64,000 nt of DNA from Phytophthora hibernalis (GCA_012656075.1 JAAKBF010000200.1:124001-188000); one strand, 5' to 3'; shown: positions 50,538 through 61,987, counted from the stretch's first letter. Notes: generated by a model from the sequence alone, not told the origin. A program made the numbers and translations.

Positions 50538-51050
50538 ATGGAAAATAGCGACGCTCGAATGGGGACCTCTGACGAGGAGGAGTTTCCAGACATAGCATGC
50601 GCCTGCAAGATACCCCGTTGCCCCGTGAAGGGGTGCTGGAAGTGTTCGCGATGTGGCTGTGCTTGCGATGGGTTGGTTCCAGCTGTAAAACGGGCTCGTA
50701 CGCGTGGAAGGCCTCGTGCGGTGGTGAAGGCTGTGGCCAGAGCCAGTGAAGTATCGAGCACGATGCTTTCACCGACCGTGTCAGTAAGGGTTCCCAGAGA
50801 GAACACACAAGCGGACGTTACGATTATTGATGGAGCTTTGAGCGACTGTGTTGGGAATTGGGGTGACTTTGACGTAGATATGAGTGGTTTGGACGATATC
50901 GAGCCCCCCGTAAATCGTACGGCTGGTCCATCCAATGCTGCTGGATTGCGAATGACAAATGACGCTGGTATGTACATGAGTCCAGCAATTTTCACACCTA
51001 CGCCTAAAGCTCAAAAGAGGATCGACATATTTGCTGTGAGGTCAATTTGA
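50538..51050 (+). CDS. Cys-rich ORF, probably transposon-derived
   Basis: 170 codons: MENSDARMGTSDEEEFPDIA, CACKIPRCPVKGCWKCSRCG, CACDGLVPAVKRARTRGRPR, then an acidic end. Nine cysteines within about 26 residues and the R-x-R-G-R-P-R (AT-hook-like) motif suggest a DNA-binding domain; zinc ligands cannot be assigned. It is followed directly by further frames (51051-51659). I think it is the first part of a transposon protein, from genomic context. Confidence 0.35.
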   Translation: MENSDARMGTSDEEEFPDIACACKIPRCPVKGCWKCSRCGCACDGLVPAVKRARTRGRPRAVVKAVARASEVSSTMLSPTVSVRVPRENTQADVTIIDGALSDCVGNWGDFDVDMSGLDDIEPPVNRTAGPSNAAGLRMTNDAGMYMSPAIFTPTPKAQKRIDIFAVRSI

Positions 51051-51659
51051 TGCGAAGAAAGATCCCTCCAAAGAAAAGACGCAGCTCGAGAACGTTTTGG
51101 GCTCCCACTTCTAGTGGAGTTGGCACTCAAAATGATTTCGCTACCGAATATGAGTATGGAGATGAACCCAACGTAGCTCGTGAGCGTCAAGAGCGGGCTT
51201 CAGCGTTGCGATTAGTGTGGGTATTGCTAAATCGTATTTGTTCAATACTGTGTGGCGCGCAAACAGCTCCTGCGTTCTTGGAGCTTTTTCTTTCATGGAT
51301 TCGGCCAGATCAGCTTTCAACAATGTCCATATATCGACACCTGCCCGAGTGTTCGTGGCTACGAAACGCGGATCGGTTGAGCGACGATGCGTTGCATCTA
51401 TTGCTGATTCAGGGGTAAAAGAAGTATGCCCGAGGGATTTATGCAAGATAGAGTGGCCGTCGAACTGATAGATGCTCGTAGCACATCATCAGGTAGCGTT
51501 GGCAAAGATGATAACAGCTCAGCATTTTCGTGTTTGAATTTGATGGATGGTATGGATCTTGAACGAAGCTTGACGGAGCGGAGGGAGGACAGCACTCTGG
51601 ACGAGACCGGAGCGAGGACACTTGACCACTTGAGGGGAAGAAGGAAGATTCGAAAGTGA
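51051..51659 (+). pseudogene. Continuation of the 50.5-kb ORF, broken
   Basis: Several overlapping + frames; the most protein-like is about 51220-51468 (SCVLGAFSFMDSARSAFNNV, SVERRCVASIADSGVKEV) and then 51426-51659. No frame is open throughout. Unrecognised; may be the body of the same transposon protein. Confidence 0.25.
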
Positions 51660-51971
51660 TTGATTGATCGGAGTTACATTAGCTAGCCTACCACATAGAC
51701 ACGCAGCTTGCGTCCAATCATTCTACTCGTCCAATCATTGGTGGCGTAATCGACTTACCGTAATCATCGTGGGTTCGATTGGACCGGTTCGGGCTAACCG
51801 GTTCACGGTCAATAACCGATACCAAACCGGTAACCCTCAATAGAATTCTTTGAAAATTGGCTGGGCAAGACGTCCAAAACGAGGAAAGATGTACGGCGCC
51901 AAATACGTATTAATTTATGAAAATGAGATTGAAGAGATGTTTCGGCAAGGCGAAAAGATTAAAGCCAAAAG
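51660..51971. other. Stretch without gene
   Basis: Contains repeated AACCGGT words (51785-51830), including ACCGGTTCGGGCTAACCGGT. No ORF. Confidence 0.4.
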
Positions 51972-52468
51972 ATGGGCCCAGTACGAATGCTAGAGGCTCT
52001 CATATCAATGTATCCACACAGATACAACCTGCCCGGAGAAAATGAAATTCGTGGGTTAATCACGCGGTTGATGAAGCGACGTCGGCGAATAGTTCTTACA
52101 ACAGATCAGCAAAACCAGGAGGAACATGAAACCGAGGTGCCTCCAGGAGCAAATTATTCAATTCCAACACGTGTTCAAGCTCAAAATGAAGCCTTGATGC
52201 CTCCGCATCTGCATAAAGCAGGACGAGTCCATGTGCGAATACTCAGTCCTCGTCTGGTCCTTCCAAACAGCACAAAACAAATATGAAAAAGAAAATGGCA
52301 CCAGATCATGCAGCTTTCCTAGCAGGCATTGTGAAAGACAATCCTCAAATCAAGCCCAAGAGGGTCTCAGCCATTTTCTACGAGCATTTCCCTGGTTCTC
52401 GTGGTACGACAAGCGAACGACAGGTACGCGACAAGGTTGGAAACTTCAAGAGGAAGCCAAAAGATTGA
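51972..52468 (+). pseudogene. Transposon-like protein with paired helical segments
   Basis: Two adjacent frames. First MLEALISMYPHRYNLPGENE, IRGLITRLMKRRRR (51972-52286); second MAPDHAAFLAGIVKDNPQIK, PKRVSAIFYEHFPG, SERQVRDKVGNFKRK (52283-52468). The N-P-x-x-K-P...F-P...V-x-x-K-x-x-x-x-K pattern recurs in oomycete transposon proteins as a Myb/HTH-like DNA-binding unit (recalled, not searched). Frames are offset and no catalytic region follows. Confidence 0.35.
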
Positions 52469-54364
52469 TGTGGAGCTCGCGAGACAATATGCAGATGCGT
52501 ATTCGTATGCAATGTACTTTTAGTGAGGACACTGGCGACCAAACTACACGTGCATTAATTTCTCAAGCTTAGTACTGCTAGAAGTTGAACTGCTCGAGAT
52601 CGGATCTATAGTGAACTCGGACCGCTACTCAAATTGGAGATCAAATTTGGCTCTTCATTGATGTCTTGTTACAACGTATATGTCTCGCGTGACTAGTATG
52701 CATTTTGTCAGGATCATACCGCAGCACGGACATTTGCACGGACATCCTGCCCTTGATAGTTGCAATCACGGAATTGCCAATGAAAAACTTGCCCGCTGAC
52801 ATAATGCCCTAGACATAACGTAGTGCTACAAGTCCAATCCACCTCTCGGTGATCGGGTCAAGATCCAACACCGCCGGCTACAAAACGCTCCTCCAGCATC
52901 TGCCTCTGACTTGGTACGACCTTCTGCACGCCTGAAATGTCAGCGAAGTAACGAGTTTCTCTCCGCATCACGACATACACCGCGAACTCGTTGGTGTGGG
53001 GGTAGAGCTCGACTCTAAGGCTCGTGCCAAGCTTGTAGTTGATCTTGCGTGTAGCGAGCTGCACGCGATAAAGATCTTGCTACACGTGCTTTCCGATACT
53101 GAGAAATGGTTGCACGCTGCCTCTCCAACCGGATAATGATGAAGCTGTGCATGGTCGGCCGGCGTACCACGACAGCTTAGCCGTCGCCACCATGACTCTT
53201 GGCTCCAATGAGTACGAGCGGATTGCACATGTAGTTGGCCGGGTCTCACCCTTCCTTCCTATGAACGAGTACTTCTTCGCAAAAGCAGCGCCTGGTAAGA
53301 TCAAGCGGTCAGAGGATGGTGGGAAAGTGGTGGACTCAAGGCCCACTCTTGAGGTTTGTCAAAATTCTGAAAAACGCGATCCATCTGCCACGATCAAACA
53401 GTCGAAGCGTCTCGTTCGTGAGCTCTCCCGGGATGACAACAGAGGTTACCCGCGCACGGATGTCATAGGCATACGTGTAAGATAAAGGGTCATCGAATGG
53501 TGCTAGTTTCGTGACGTAGCAGTCATTACCGCAATTAGTTATTTTTTGGAATGTACCGATTTCGCCCCCTTCTTAGCGGGATTGCACGCGGGCTTAAACC
53601 CAGGACCAAGCAGGGTCACACCTAGCTCGGCTTAGGTTGTGTCACCGCTCTCAGGGTTTTCAAGGGTGAGGCTCGGGTGTAGTTTTCCTGTCGGCATCTC
53701 CGACTTTCATGATTTGAAGCAAGATGACATCCGTCCTCCAGGCGACTTCAAAGTTTATACGATGTAGAAAAAGACTCTAAATCATACATAACCTCCACAA
53801 ATATTAAGTTTCAGTAGACTCGTTTTGTACCACTAGCACGAGCCTTAAAATAATTAAAATTAATTTTTTTAATTAAGAGTAAAACGTGATTAACGATTTG
53901 CTCAGACAAGGTTTAACTTACCGGTATTGTATCAAATCAAAATTACTATTACTACAGTAGTACTACACGTATTTGTACTACTGTACTATTTTTGCTTTTT
54001 TTACTACCTTCTCCACATACTTCGAAGCACAGAGTTTCACTCGTTTCACTAAACCATTGATAGTACTTGGACGCTACATATCGGATCGTGGCTTGGCCCA
54101 GAATTATTGCTCACGCTCCGTCAACGAGTGCTGTCAAGTGTAGACGTCCTCCCTGTCGTGGAATAGAATCAGCCCAGCAGAAACCCTGAAAGATAAGACT
54201 GGGCTTTCGTTTTGATCGCGCGGGGCGAGCCGCGGAGCGGTGGTGGGACTGTAATGCGGGATGGTCTGGCGGCATCTGTATCGTGCAAGTACTGCAGCTC
54301 GGTGGCGGTCGGAGGGTTGGTGGGTCGGGACCGCACCGATCGTTAAGGTAAGTTTGAAGACGAA
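52469..54364. other. Gene-poor stretch
   Basis: 1.9 kb. A 113-codon + frame at 53147-53485 (NEYERIAHVVGRVSPFLPMN) is mildly protein-like but unsupported. An 11-bp perfect stem TACAGTAGTAC/GTACTACTGTA lies at 53953-53985. 53590-53760 has a motif (GACATCCGTCCTCCA) that recurs near 56747, perhaps from a gypsy LTR. Confidence 0.35.
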
Positions 54365-55093
54365 GTGCTGAAATTGATTCATTACTCTCTAGTCGAACTG
54401 CAGTGCGCTGCCATTGCTGGCAGGTCTCCCAGCTCCCTGATCTTCACTCTGCTGACGGCGCGCTTTGTTGCGACCTCGGTATACAAGTCGCGCTCGGCCA
54501 AAACGGTCAAGCCTGTCCCGCACCGCGAGGCCATGGACAAAGTGGATGCAGCAGCCGGCCTTAAAAATAAGCGGCAGCCGCATGTCTCGGCTGCTACGTC
54601 GACTTCCACGAAGAGTATCTTTGTCCAGCCGATGGTCGACTTCCTGTCTCACAAAGTGACGGCCGACGGAATTGCCGCGGATCCCAAGAAGCTGGTTGCG
54701 ATCGCTGAGCTTCCATTACCGTCGTCGAAACAAGGGATGCAGGCATTTTTTGGCGCACTCAATTACTACAGTCGGTTCATCCAGAACCTGGCGTTGTATG
54801 GAGCAGTGCTTTATCAGCTTAAGGAAGATGACTTCGGCAGTGGAAGCGACTTATCGACCGCCAGAGCTTCATTCGCTGAGCTAACGCGGAAGGTGACAGA
54901 AGCGCCTATTCTAAGGCACTTCGACTCAACGAAAGGCGTCCATGTCATGGTCTTTGCTAATGACTGAGCGTTGAGTAGAACCCTGATGCAGATGCATGAT
55001 GGGAAACTGCACCCAGTCCGCTTCTGTGGCCGAGTGCTGAAAGAGAGCGAAGTCAACTACCATCCAGCTGAGCGAGAGGTGCTTGCGTTATGA
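54365..55093 (+). pseudogene. Gypsy RT/RNase H fragment
   Basis: One frame with a single TGA at 54965: VDFLSHKVTADGIAADPKKL, FFGALNYYSRFIQNLALYGA (RT thumb), ARASFAELTRKVTEAPILRH, VHVMVFAND and, after the stop, HPVRFCGRVLKESEVNYHPA, EREVLAL (RNase H start), then another stop. The catalytic RT part upstream is absent. It may belong with the RNase H fragment at 56887 as one dismantled element. Confidence 0.75.
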
Positions 55094-56886
55094 TATCACG
55101 GGTACGCATCTATGCACGGGTTAATAAAAAGACAAAGTCAGGTTGCTGGCGATCGGAAATGCGGTTGCCAGCGATCAGTTTCCCAGAGTTGAGGTTGCTG
55201 TTGTCTTTTGAAGGTTGCTGGTGATCGGAAAATGTTTGTTTTTGAGCAAAAGATGGTATACTGGCGACCCGGACTCGGCTGCAACGAGGTCTGAACCCTT
55301 GCATTTCTAATACTTTTCGTAATACGATTTGAATACTTCAGCAAATATTTTTTATAACCCTTGTGTACTTGATAACCGGATCGATTATTATTTTATTTGT
55401 GGCGGTTGACCCATCCGCAGAAGGATAGGACAAAACACCTCTACCGGTATGATATGATATTACTAATTATCGTATCTTACCAGCAGCAGATGATTTATCC
55501 TGACCGTCCGAGCAACATTTTGATGATTTTTCTTCGAGCAACACACTACTATAATACCGAGCACCGTTTAGTTCAGTGGTGTGTAGATAATTCCGTACGT
55601 ATGGAATATATTGAAGCGCGTACCCAGTAAAAAAGTTTTTTGTTATTGTCCGGCATTCATACACTGTAGGTGTACAGATTTCGCCCTCACTTCTGACACC
55701 GCGTTTAATCCATAACCTGTAAGTTACTTATATTATTATTTTCCAAAGCTGAAAAGGGAGAGGGGTCAATGGCTCACTTCACAAGGGAACCCCACACCAC
55801 TCAGGCAATCGTACCCGCAAGCTACCACGCAAGCCTGCTCGCCCACGATTATCGCCATACTCAGCAACGCCACACGTATTAGCAGTGACGCGTACATGCG
55901 TCGTTGCATTGCCGACTTATATTCTCACTTTCATGCAAGACTACGTACAAAATCTAAAATTGCATCAATCACGGAAACTTCTTCGAGAAATTTGAACGAA
56001 ACATTTCCTGCACCAATTGTGGCCAACAAAATTTAGGAAATTACTACGCCCGGTGGCCTATGGATACACAGTGAGAAAGCTACACGCATTGGGTGGTGTT
56101 TCGTTTGAGTAAATACGCAGACATGATTGGTATAGTTACAAGTAGCAACCGTTTAGTTAGAAGCGAAGTGATGTTAGATCAATGAATTTAGGATTCCTTC
56201 AACCAACATGTTGCTAATACTTCGAAGTACAGCTTATTTTTCGCCTTCATTTGAGTATCCTTCCTATCAGTATCTCCTAATCAATACAATCGAAAAATGC
56301 GTACATGCTTATGAAGTGAATTTGTTTTGCACGACGAATTCCAATCCATTTTCTATAAACACTCACTTTAAAACTTAGTTTGCTGAGCTCAAAAGTAAAA
56401 TCCAGAGCTGTTCCGTGTGAAGTCGCGGTTTTGTCATAAAAATTGCAGATCCTCTACCTGTAAATACTGATGATACTCCGTGTTTGGTGTAAATTCGGTA
56501 GAGTGAGCAAGGTTTGTTTAGGGTAGGATCAAGGGAGGGGTAATTCCAGATCCGCCAAAACCTGGTCATACGATCGTTTGAATTCACGCGATCTAGCCTA
56601 ATGCGCAATCTTTCACTTCCTTGGATATGCACTGGCAGTTTAGAGCTTTCTAACGAGCTATGACATATCTCATTCGCCTTCGTTTTGGCTTAACTAGAGC
56701 TTTTGATCCTCTTATCCCTCTTCACTTTCAGGATTTGAGTGTCATGACATCCATCCTCGAATCCCGCTCTCGCACCCGCTTAATTTTCAAGTGGTAAGGT
56801 GAGAGCAGGACAGCGAAGCTCACTGGTCGCCCGTACAATGTCTTCGACGAGAACACCCATTCTAACGTGGAGAACCGGGTGTAGAC
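55094..56886. other. Stretch between gypsy fragments
   Basis: 1.8 kb, AT-rich. Short repeats of GGTTGCTGGCGATCGGAAA type at 55140, 55164, 55192 and 55214. An arginine-poor, stop-rich middle. No gene or RNA recognised. Confidence 0.35.
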
Positions 56887-57483
56887 ATGGATTGTCTTAC
56901 CCGCCACCAGCGTATAGCATATCTTCAGCAATTGAAGCATATCGAATTCGCTCAGCTGTTGCAAGCCTCTATCACTCCACACATTGGACTCGACGCGTCG
57001 TTAGCACACATTGCACCACCGTCTACGAACGTCCGCCTGGACCCAGAATTGCTATACGCGCACGTACCACACGACTTTGAAGGATACGTCCTGTCATTTG
57101 TAGGGTCAGCGAAGACGGAGAAGTATGGCGGCTACGGTAGTTGCTCGTGGATATTGTGGCGGTTGCCGATGTGGGACATTGTGATCGCTGCGAGTGCTCA
57201 CCTCTTGGAAACCACGGTCAATATCGCCGAGTACTCCGGAATGAATAACGGCGTCATCGCGGCCCTTGACCGGGGCATCACCGACCTTATCATAGTCGAC
57301 GATTCCAGGCTCGCAATCCAGCAATCCATGGGGGTGATCGCATTCACGAATGAGACGTTGCAAATTCAGTTGGCGCGCCATATGAAACTCATCAATCGCC
57401 TCAACTCCGTACGCTACCTCCATGTAGTCCGGTGCTACAACTCAGCGGCGGATACGTTAGCCACGGAAGCTCTAGAAGCGAAA
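56887..57483 (+). pseudogene. Gypsy second RNase H domain, cut by G2
   Basis: 199 codons before G2: VLSFVGSAKTEKYGGYGSCS, WILWRLPMWDIVIAASAHLL, NIAEYSGMNNGVIAALDRGI, TDLIIVDDSRLAIQQSMGVI, VRYLHVVRCYNSAADTLATE. The D-G-S-like start (here VGSAKT, first acidic residue apparently changed), E in AEYSG, D in VDDSRL and the final D in SAADTLATEA are the RNase H acids as in the archaeal-like RNase H found as an extra domain in some gypsy Pol proteins. The frame runs into G2's LTR after EALEAK. Confidence 0.75.
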
Positions 57484-57902
57484 TGTGACGGGGTCACACG
57501 CACCTTATCTTTAGAGGAAGCGTTAACGCGCTAACCACAACAGACGCCTAGCGTTCCTGCTGTAAGCTTGCAAAGGCCTGGCCTTCCTGTCCAATATGGT
57601 ACCGAGTACCAATTGACTCGCGAACTTCCGGGTTAGAGTTAAACTGATCAATATTAAGAACAGTGTTGTAGTTCTAACTACTGCTAACTATCTGCATACT
57701 GAATCCCTGTCCAAACTGATCTGTCCAAACGGGAGCCACCCATTTAGATGTACTGCTTTAATACAACTGGCGTACTACTAAAGGACGACTGATGTACGAC
57801 TTAAGTCCTTGACGTGCCACACACCACGCGTGTGGCGGACATCAATGGTGTGGACCACACCACAGAGAACAACGGTCGCCCCTGTCAAGTGGCCCCATTA
57901 CA
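57484..57902 (-). repeat. G2 3' LTR
   Basis: 419 bp, TGTGACGGGG to CCCCATTACA; nearly identical to the G1 LTR, followed inside by the same pyrimidine run. Confidence 0.88.
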
Positions 57903-57929
57903 CCCTCCCACACCCAAACGGGAAGCACC

Positions 57930-60120
57930 TTGTCCCAGGGGAATTCCAGCGAACCACACAGGCAACGCCTCATTCTGCAATTTGCACCCGAGCGAACACC
58001 CGCCGAGAACCCAAGACGCCCACCGGGTACCAGGCCAAGACTCGCACCACTTGCGATGCCAAAGTGCGTCGACGCCAAGGCGCTCCGCGCCGCCGACCAC
58101 AAGACGAAAGGCGGCGAAGCCCAATCGAAGAAGCCGCCTCGGCATCCGAAGAAGGCTTCCCAGAAGCCCGACGACAGGGCTAAACCCGCTGCGACCAGAT
58201 CCCGGTCCAGCAGGAAACGCACCGAGGTCACCCTGCCCGGACCGTACGAAGGCGGCAGCGACAACGAGTCGGACTCCGACGGCGAGACCAACCCGAACCT
58301 AGTTCTGGGCGACGACAGCCCGGAATCCCACGGCGACGAAGCTCCAAGAGCGAGCGCGCCGACGGCAACGACCGCAGCGACGGCAGCGACTTCCAAAGTC
58401 CCGGGTCCTGACGACAAAGCTTCGGACAGCGGTGACGAGGCTCACAGAGCTGTTGACGACGATGGTCAAGCTTCCAAAGTTCCGAGGGACGGCGACAACG
58501 CCTCCGAGGCCGGCGACGACAAGTCCCACTCGGCGACTGCAAAGCAGACCAACGACGCACCCGAGGACGCTGCCTCAGCCACCGATCGCAAACCCGAGTC
58601 GGGTGCAACAAGTGAAGCGAAGCACCGCTCGGAGGAGGATGCCTCGGACGAGGTCGACTACAGCGAGTCGGATCTGGAGTCGGGCGAGGTCAACGACCCA
58701 AGCACTTCACCCAAGCTCACCGATCAGCAGCGACGTCTCCATCCGGGGAGTCCTGCAACTCCTCGCAGTGCTGCTGCTGAAGCCGCCAAGCGGGAAGCCC
58801 AAGTTATCACCAACGTCGGCGACGGTGATGACGTACCCGAAGATCTGCTTCAGCCCGACAACCGCCAGCACCTCCACGATCGTGCCCGCGATGTGAGGGA
58901 GGCTGCGGAGAAGCGACGAACCTCGAAGCGAGATCACGCCTCGAAACAAAGAGCAGCTGCTCGCGCTGCGATACTGGCCCGTACAGGAGTACCGCGAGTA
59001 CCTTCGACAGAGTCGTGAGCCGGGTAAGGCGGTGCAGCAGTACGACGAGTGTCCCGTCGTCCTCCATGACGACACGGGCCTCGCCCGCCAGTCCAACGAA
59101 CGCGAGTTCACAGACTGGCTGCACCACTTGGGGTACCCTTGCCCGAGTTCACGGACTCGCCGTACCGTATCGACTGGCTGGCCCAACGGCGCCTCCGCTT
59201 CGCATGGCGAAGTCCATCGTGGATGGTCATTGGCGCAACCGATACGTCGAGCGCTCAAAGCCCACCCCGGGCGTTATCATCGAGGATGTTGTGCAGAAGA
59301 TCCAGAAGTCGTGGCAGTCGCAGCCGGTAGAACCGTTCAGTGTTCTTGGCGCGGTTAGCGCCGACCGGCCCCAGGGGAGCGGTCATAAGCGGCCACGATG
59401 TCGGCGCAGTCCTCCGAGAGACGGCTACCAGCCTCCCACGTGCTTTGTCCTCCAGATAGCCGCGCCACTTCACCAAGTATTGGTAGTGACCGCTACGCCC
59501 GCGGCGCCTCAGTATTCTGTCGACATGGAAGTAGAGAGCGACCTCATTACCGATCAGTGGAGGCGGGGGACGCAACGGACGCGTCCACGGATCGGGACGC
59601 TCCGCGTCAGGTGTTGGCGGCGCGCGCTTCGGCGCCTGTTGGCCATTCTGACCACACGAAGCTCGTGACTGCAGTGGAGGGTTGCCAACGGCTCTTGAAG
59701 TCGCAGAGGACTGACTTAGTGGCCCTGCGAGGGAACCTGCACTCCGTCGAGTCGACTGTGAACCACTTGGCTCCAAGCGTGGCTCAACTGGAGCATCGTG
59801 CGGGTGATCGCCAACGGCAGCTCGATCGCCTGAGCGAGGACCTCCGGCACGCGCTCTATCAATGCTCGGAGAGCGAGAGGGCTGCCGCGAATGACCGTAC
59901 TGAGCTTCAGAAGCACTTTGGGTGGCTCCGCGACCTCTACTCTCGCGTTGAGGCGTTGGAGAGCCGTGCTCTTCCGACTGCTCCGCCCCCTACGGCTGCT
60001 CCTCCTGCTGCGATCGTTCCTCCGCCGGATCTGATGCAGATGATGGCGAACGCGTTTCGCCACTTCGCGAATACGTCGGACTCTCAGAGTCATTCACCTC
60101 GGCCTAGTGATAGGACTTAA
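57930..60120 (+). pseudogene. Antisense ORF of the G1 family, copy 2 (long form)
   Basis: 57930-59018 is a 362-codon frame: MSQGNSSEPHRQRLILQFAP, KKPPRHPKKASQKPDDRAKP, GSDNESDSDGETNPNL, SEEDASDEVDYSESDLESGE, VREAAEKRRTSKRDHASKQR. A shift near 58965 gives YWPVQEYREYLRQSREPGKA, VVLHDDTGLARQSNEREFTD; then AKSIVDGHWRNRYVERSKP. From 59398 a third frame leads to a coiled coil: CQRLLKSQRTDLVALRGNLH, DRQRQLDRLSEDLRHALYQC, LQKHFGWLRDLYSRVEALES, ending MMQMMANAFRHFAN...(60120). It is antisense to pol and overlaps the minus-strand chromodomain. Basic then acidic then coiled-coil layout is shared with G1. No known domain; gag-like or regulatory roles are guesses. Confidence 0.5.
59355..59535 (-). pseudogene. 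G2 chromodomain
   Basis: Minus strand: FHVDRILRRRGRSGHYQYLV, KWRGYLEDK, then after a one-base shift TWEAGSRLSEDCADIVAAYD, RSPGAGRR and TAA at 59357-59355. The Y-L-V-K-W-R-G-Y...T-W-E pattern is a canonical chromodomain. It ends Pol. G1 has lost this part. Confidence 0.82.
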
Positions 60121-61480
60121 GAAGTCCCACGTAGAACGTCGGGTGCATGGCCATAGCCGATGGCAGGTCCAATGTGTACGCGTTTCCATGGACTCCGATG
60201 ACCGTGAACGGCCCCACGAACCGTGGACGCAGCTTCGTGCTGCCCACCGTAGTGACCGCCTGCATAGGGAGGTTTTTAGCGTTTAAGAGGACCTGGTCCC
60301 CAAGTTTAAACACATTCACGTTCCGTCGCCCTCGGCCATCACTGTTTTCCTTCTGTGTGTCTTGCGCGGCAGCCATAGCGTCCCGGACGCGTTGCCTTAC
60401 GGCTTCACCAGTCTCGATGAACGCCAACAGGTTCCGTTTGACGGACGGACGCAGGTCTTTAAGGCCACGCGGGTCTTCGGCGTCAGCCTCTCCCCACTCA
60501 AATTAGAAGCCGGAGGTAACGACAGTGGCGTACGCGGATGGCGAAGCCCGTTAACGTAGAATGGGGTGAAACCCGTCGACGAATGCACAGCATTATTCAG
60601 CACGAACTCAACCTGCGGCAGCAGCGTGCTCCACTTTGTGGGTTCTTCGGCGCAGAAGGTGCGCAAGACATCTTCCAACACGCGGTTCACCCGCTTGGTT
60701 TGACCGTCCGTCTGCGGATGGTCCGCCGTGGACATGTCCAATCTCGTTCCGAGAAGACGGAACAAGTGTTTCCAGAAGTGTGAGATAAAGTGGGGACCCT
60801 GATCACTCACGTACGCCTCCGGGAGGCCATATTGTCGAAAGACATTGTTGACAAAGAGTTGAGCCGCTTGCAGCACCGTACCACTCTTCTTCACCGCGGT
60901 TAGCCGCATCATCTTGCTGAGACAGTCGACTCGTCTTTCTCTCACGTGGCCGACTACAGACAACAAGTCACGGATCGCGATAAGCAGATCGAGTTGCTTC
61001 AAACGGCTATTTCCGAGAAGGATTCGGTTTTCTCTATACACCAGGGTATTGCTTCCAAACACTTTCAGCAGCTCCAGGAGTCGGCTCGAGCAATGTGGGA
61101 TGGTAACACCCAACCTCTCCGCTTTGCCCGGGCAGTAATAGTGTGGCCGCGCGCATCCGCCGAAAGCTCGAATATGATATCCATGCTCACCGAGCGCCAG
61201 CAATCGGCAAGCTCATCAAGGAGCCGACGACGAGAGAGCGGGTTTCACACGTTGGTAGGTTTCGCACGTCTGCATGTACTTACGAACCCACTTGTACATG
61301 TAAGGCCACCAGAAGTTGCGCGCCACGGACGTGTACGTCTTCTCACGTCCAAGATGGCCGCTGAGCGGCGTGTCGTGACCCTCGTGGAGAACCCGATGCC
61401 GCAAGTCCTCGTCGTTAGGAACGACTGTGCGAGGCTCTTTGCCTTCATCGACTTGGTAATAGAGGAGACCTTCGACCAGA
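60104..61480 (-). pseudogene. G2 integrase, with changed catalytic Glu
   Basis: Minus frames: finger LLYYQVDEGKEPRTVV, GHDTPLSGHLGREKTYTSVA, RKYMQTCETYQRVK (one Cys changed to Tyr); core MMRLTAVKKSGTVLQAAQLF, GLPEAYVSDQGPHFIS, QTDGQTKRVNRVLEDVL; tail VNVFKLGDQVLLNAKNLP, RFVGPFTVIGVHGNAYTLD. QTDGQTKRVN has Lys where G1 has the catalytic Glu. The first catalytic block is lost near the inserted segment at 60926-61139. Dead. Confidence 0.85.
60926..61139 (+). other. Coiled-coil gag segment inside G2 integrase
   Basis: 214 bp replacing about 23 bp of integrase. On the + strand it reads ADYRQQVTDRDKQIELLQTA, SVFSIHQGIASKHFQQLQES, NTQPLRFAR, the counterpart of 7412-7618. It therefore comes from the gag-like element, in opposite orientation to G2 pol. 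Confidence 0.85.
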
Positions 61481-61491
61481 CTCGCGATGGG

Positions 61492-61987
61492 AAAGAAACC
61501 CAACGGGAAATGGCGCATGGTGCACGCGCTCAACAAGTTGAATGCAGCGACGATGCCGGCGTCCACGCCAATCCCTCGGAATGACGTGTTGCAGAACAAC
61601 ATGGCAGGATGCACTATCTTCAGCGCACTCGACATGGTCGACGGCTATTATCAGCTGCTGATGCGCGAGTCCGACGTCCCCCTCACAGCGGTGAGTACTC
61701 CCAGTGGGATGTTGTGGGAGTGGCTTGTGATGCCCCAGGGGCTGTCAAACGCTCCGGCCACTTTCAATTGGCTGGTGACGCAACTTTTTGGCCGATGCGG
61801 GCGTTCGCACAGACGTACTTCGATGATATCTTCGTGTACAGTCGTGCCTCGGAAGACAAGACGGCCGTCGAGGCTCACATCGATCACCTCCGCGAGGTTT
61901 TGATGTGCATGAGCGAGAATCGCTTGTATGCGAACATCAACAAGTGCATCTTCGGCGCCGAAGAGATTCCCTTCTTGGGATGTTTCC
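61492..61987 (+). pseudogene. Inverted RT segment of G2
   Basis: On the + strand: KKPNGKWRMVHALNKLNAAT, CTIFSALDMVDGYYQLLMRE, PQGLSNAPATFNWLVTQLFG and, in another frame, AQTYFDDIFVYSRASEDKTA, NKCIFGAEEIPFLGCF. It corresponds to G1 14366-13870 reversed. It sits between the bases CCTTCGACCAGA and GAGTAGCGGTG that are adjacent in G1 (13067-13097), with 11 unmatched bases (61481-61491) at the left join. Confidence 0.88.

Noticed and set aside
53953..53985. Stem-loop TACAGTAGTAC/GTACTACTGTA as terminator or ncRNA
   Set aside because: AT-rich simple-sequence context; isolated stem without transcription evidence.
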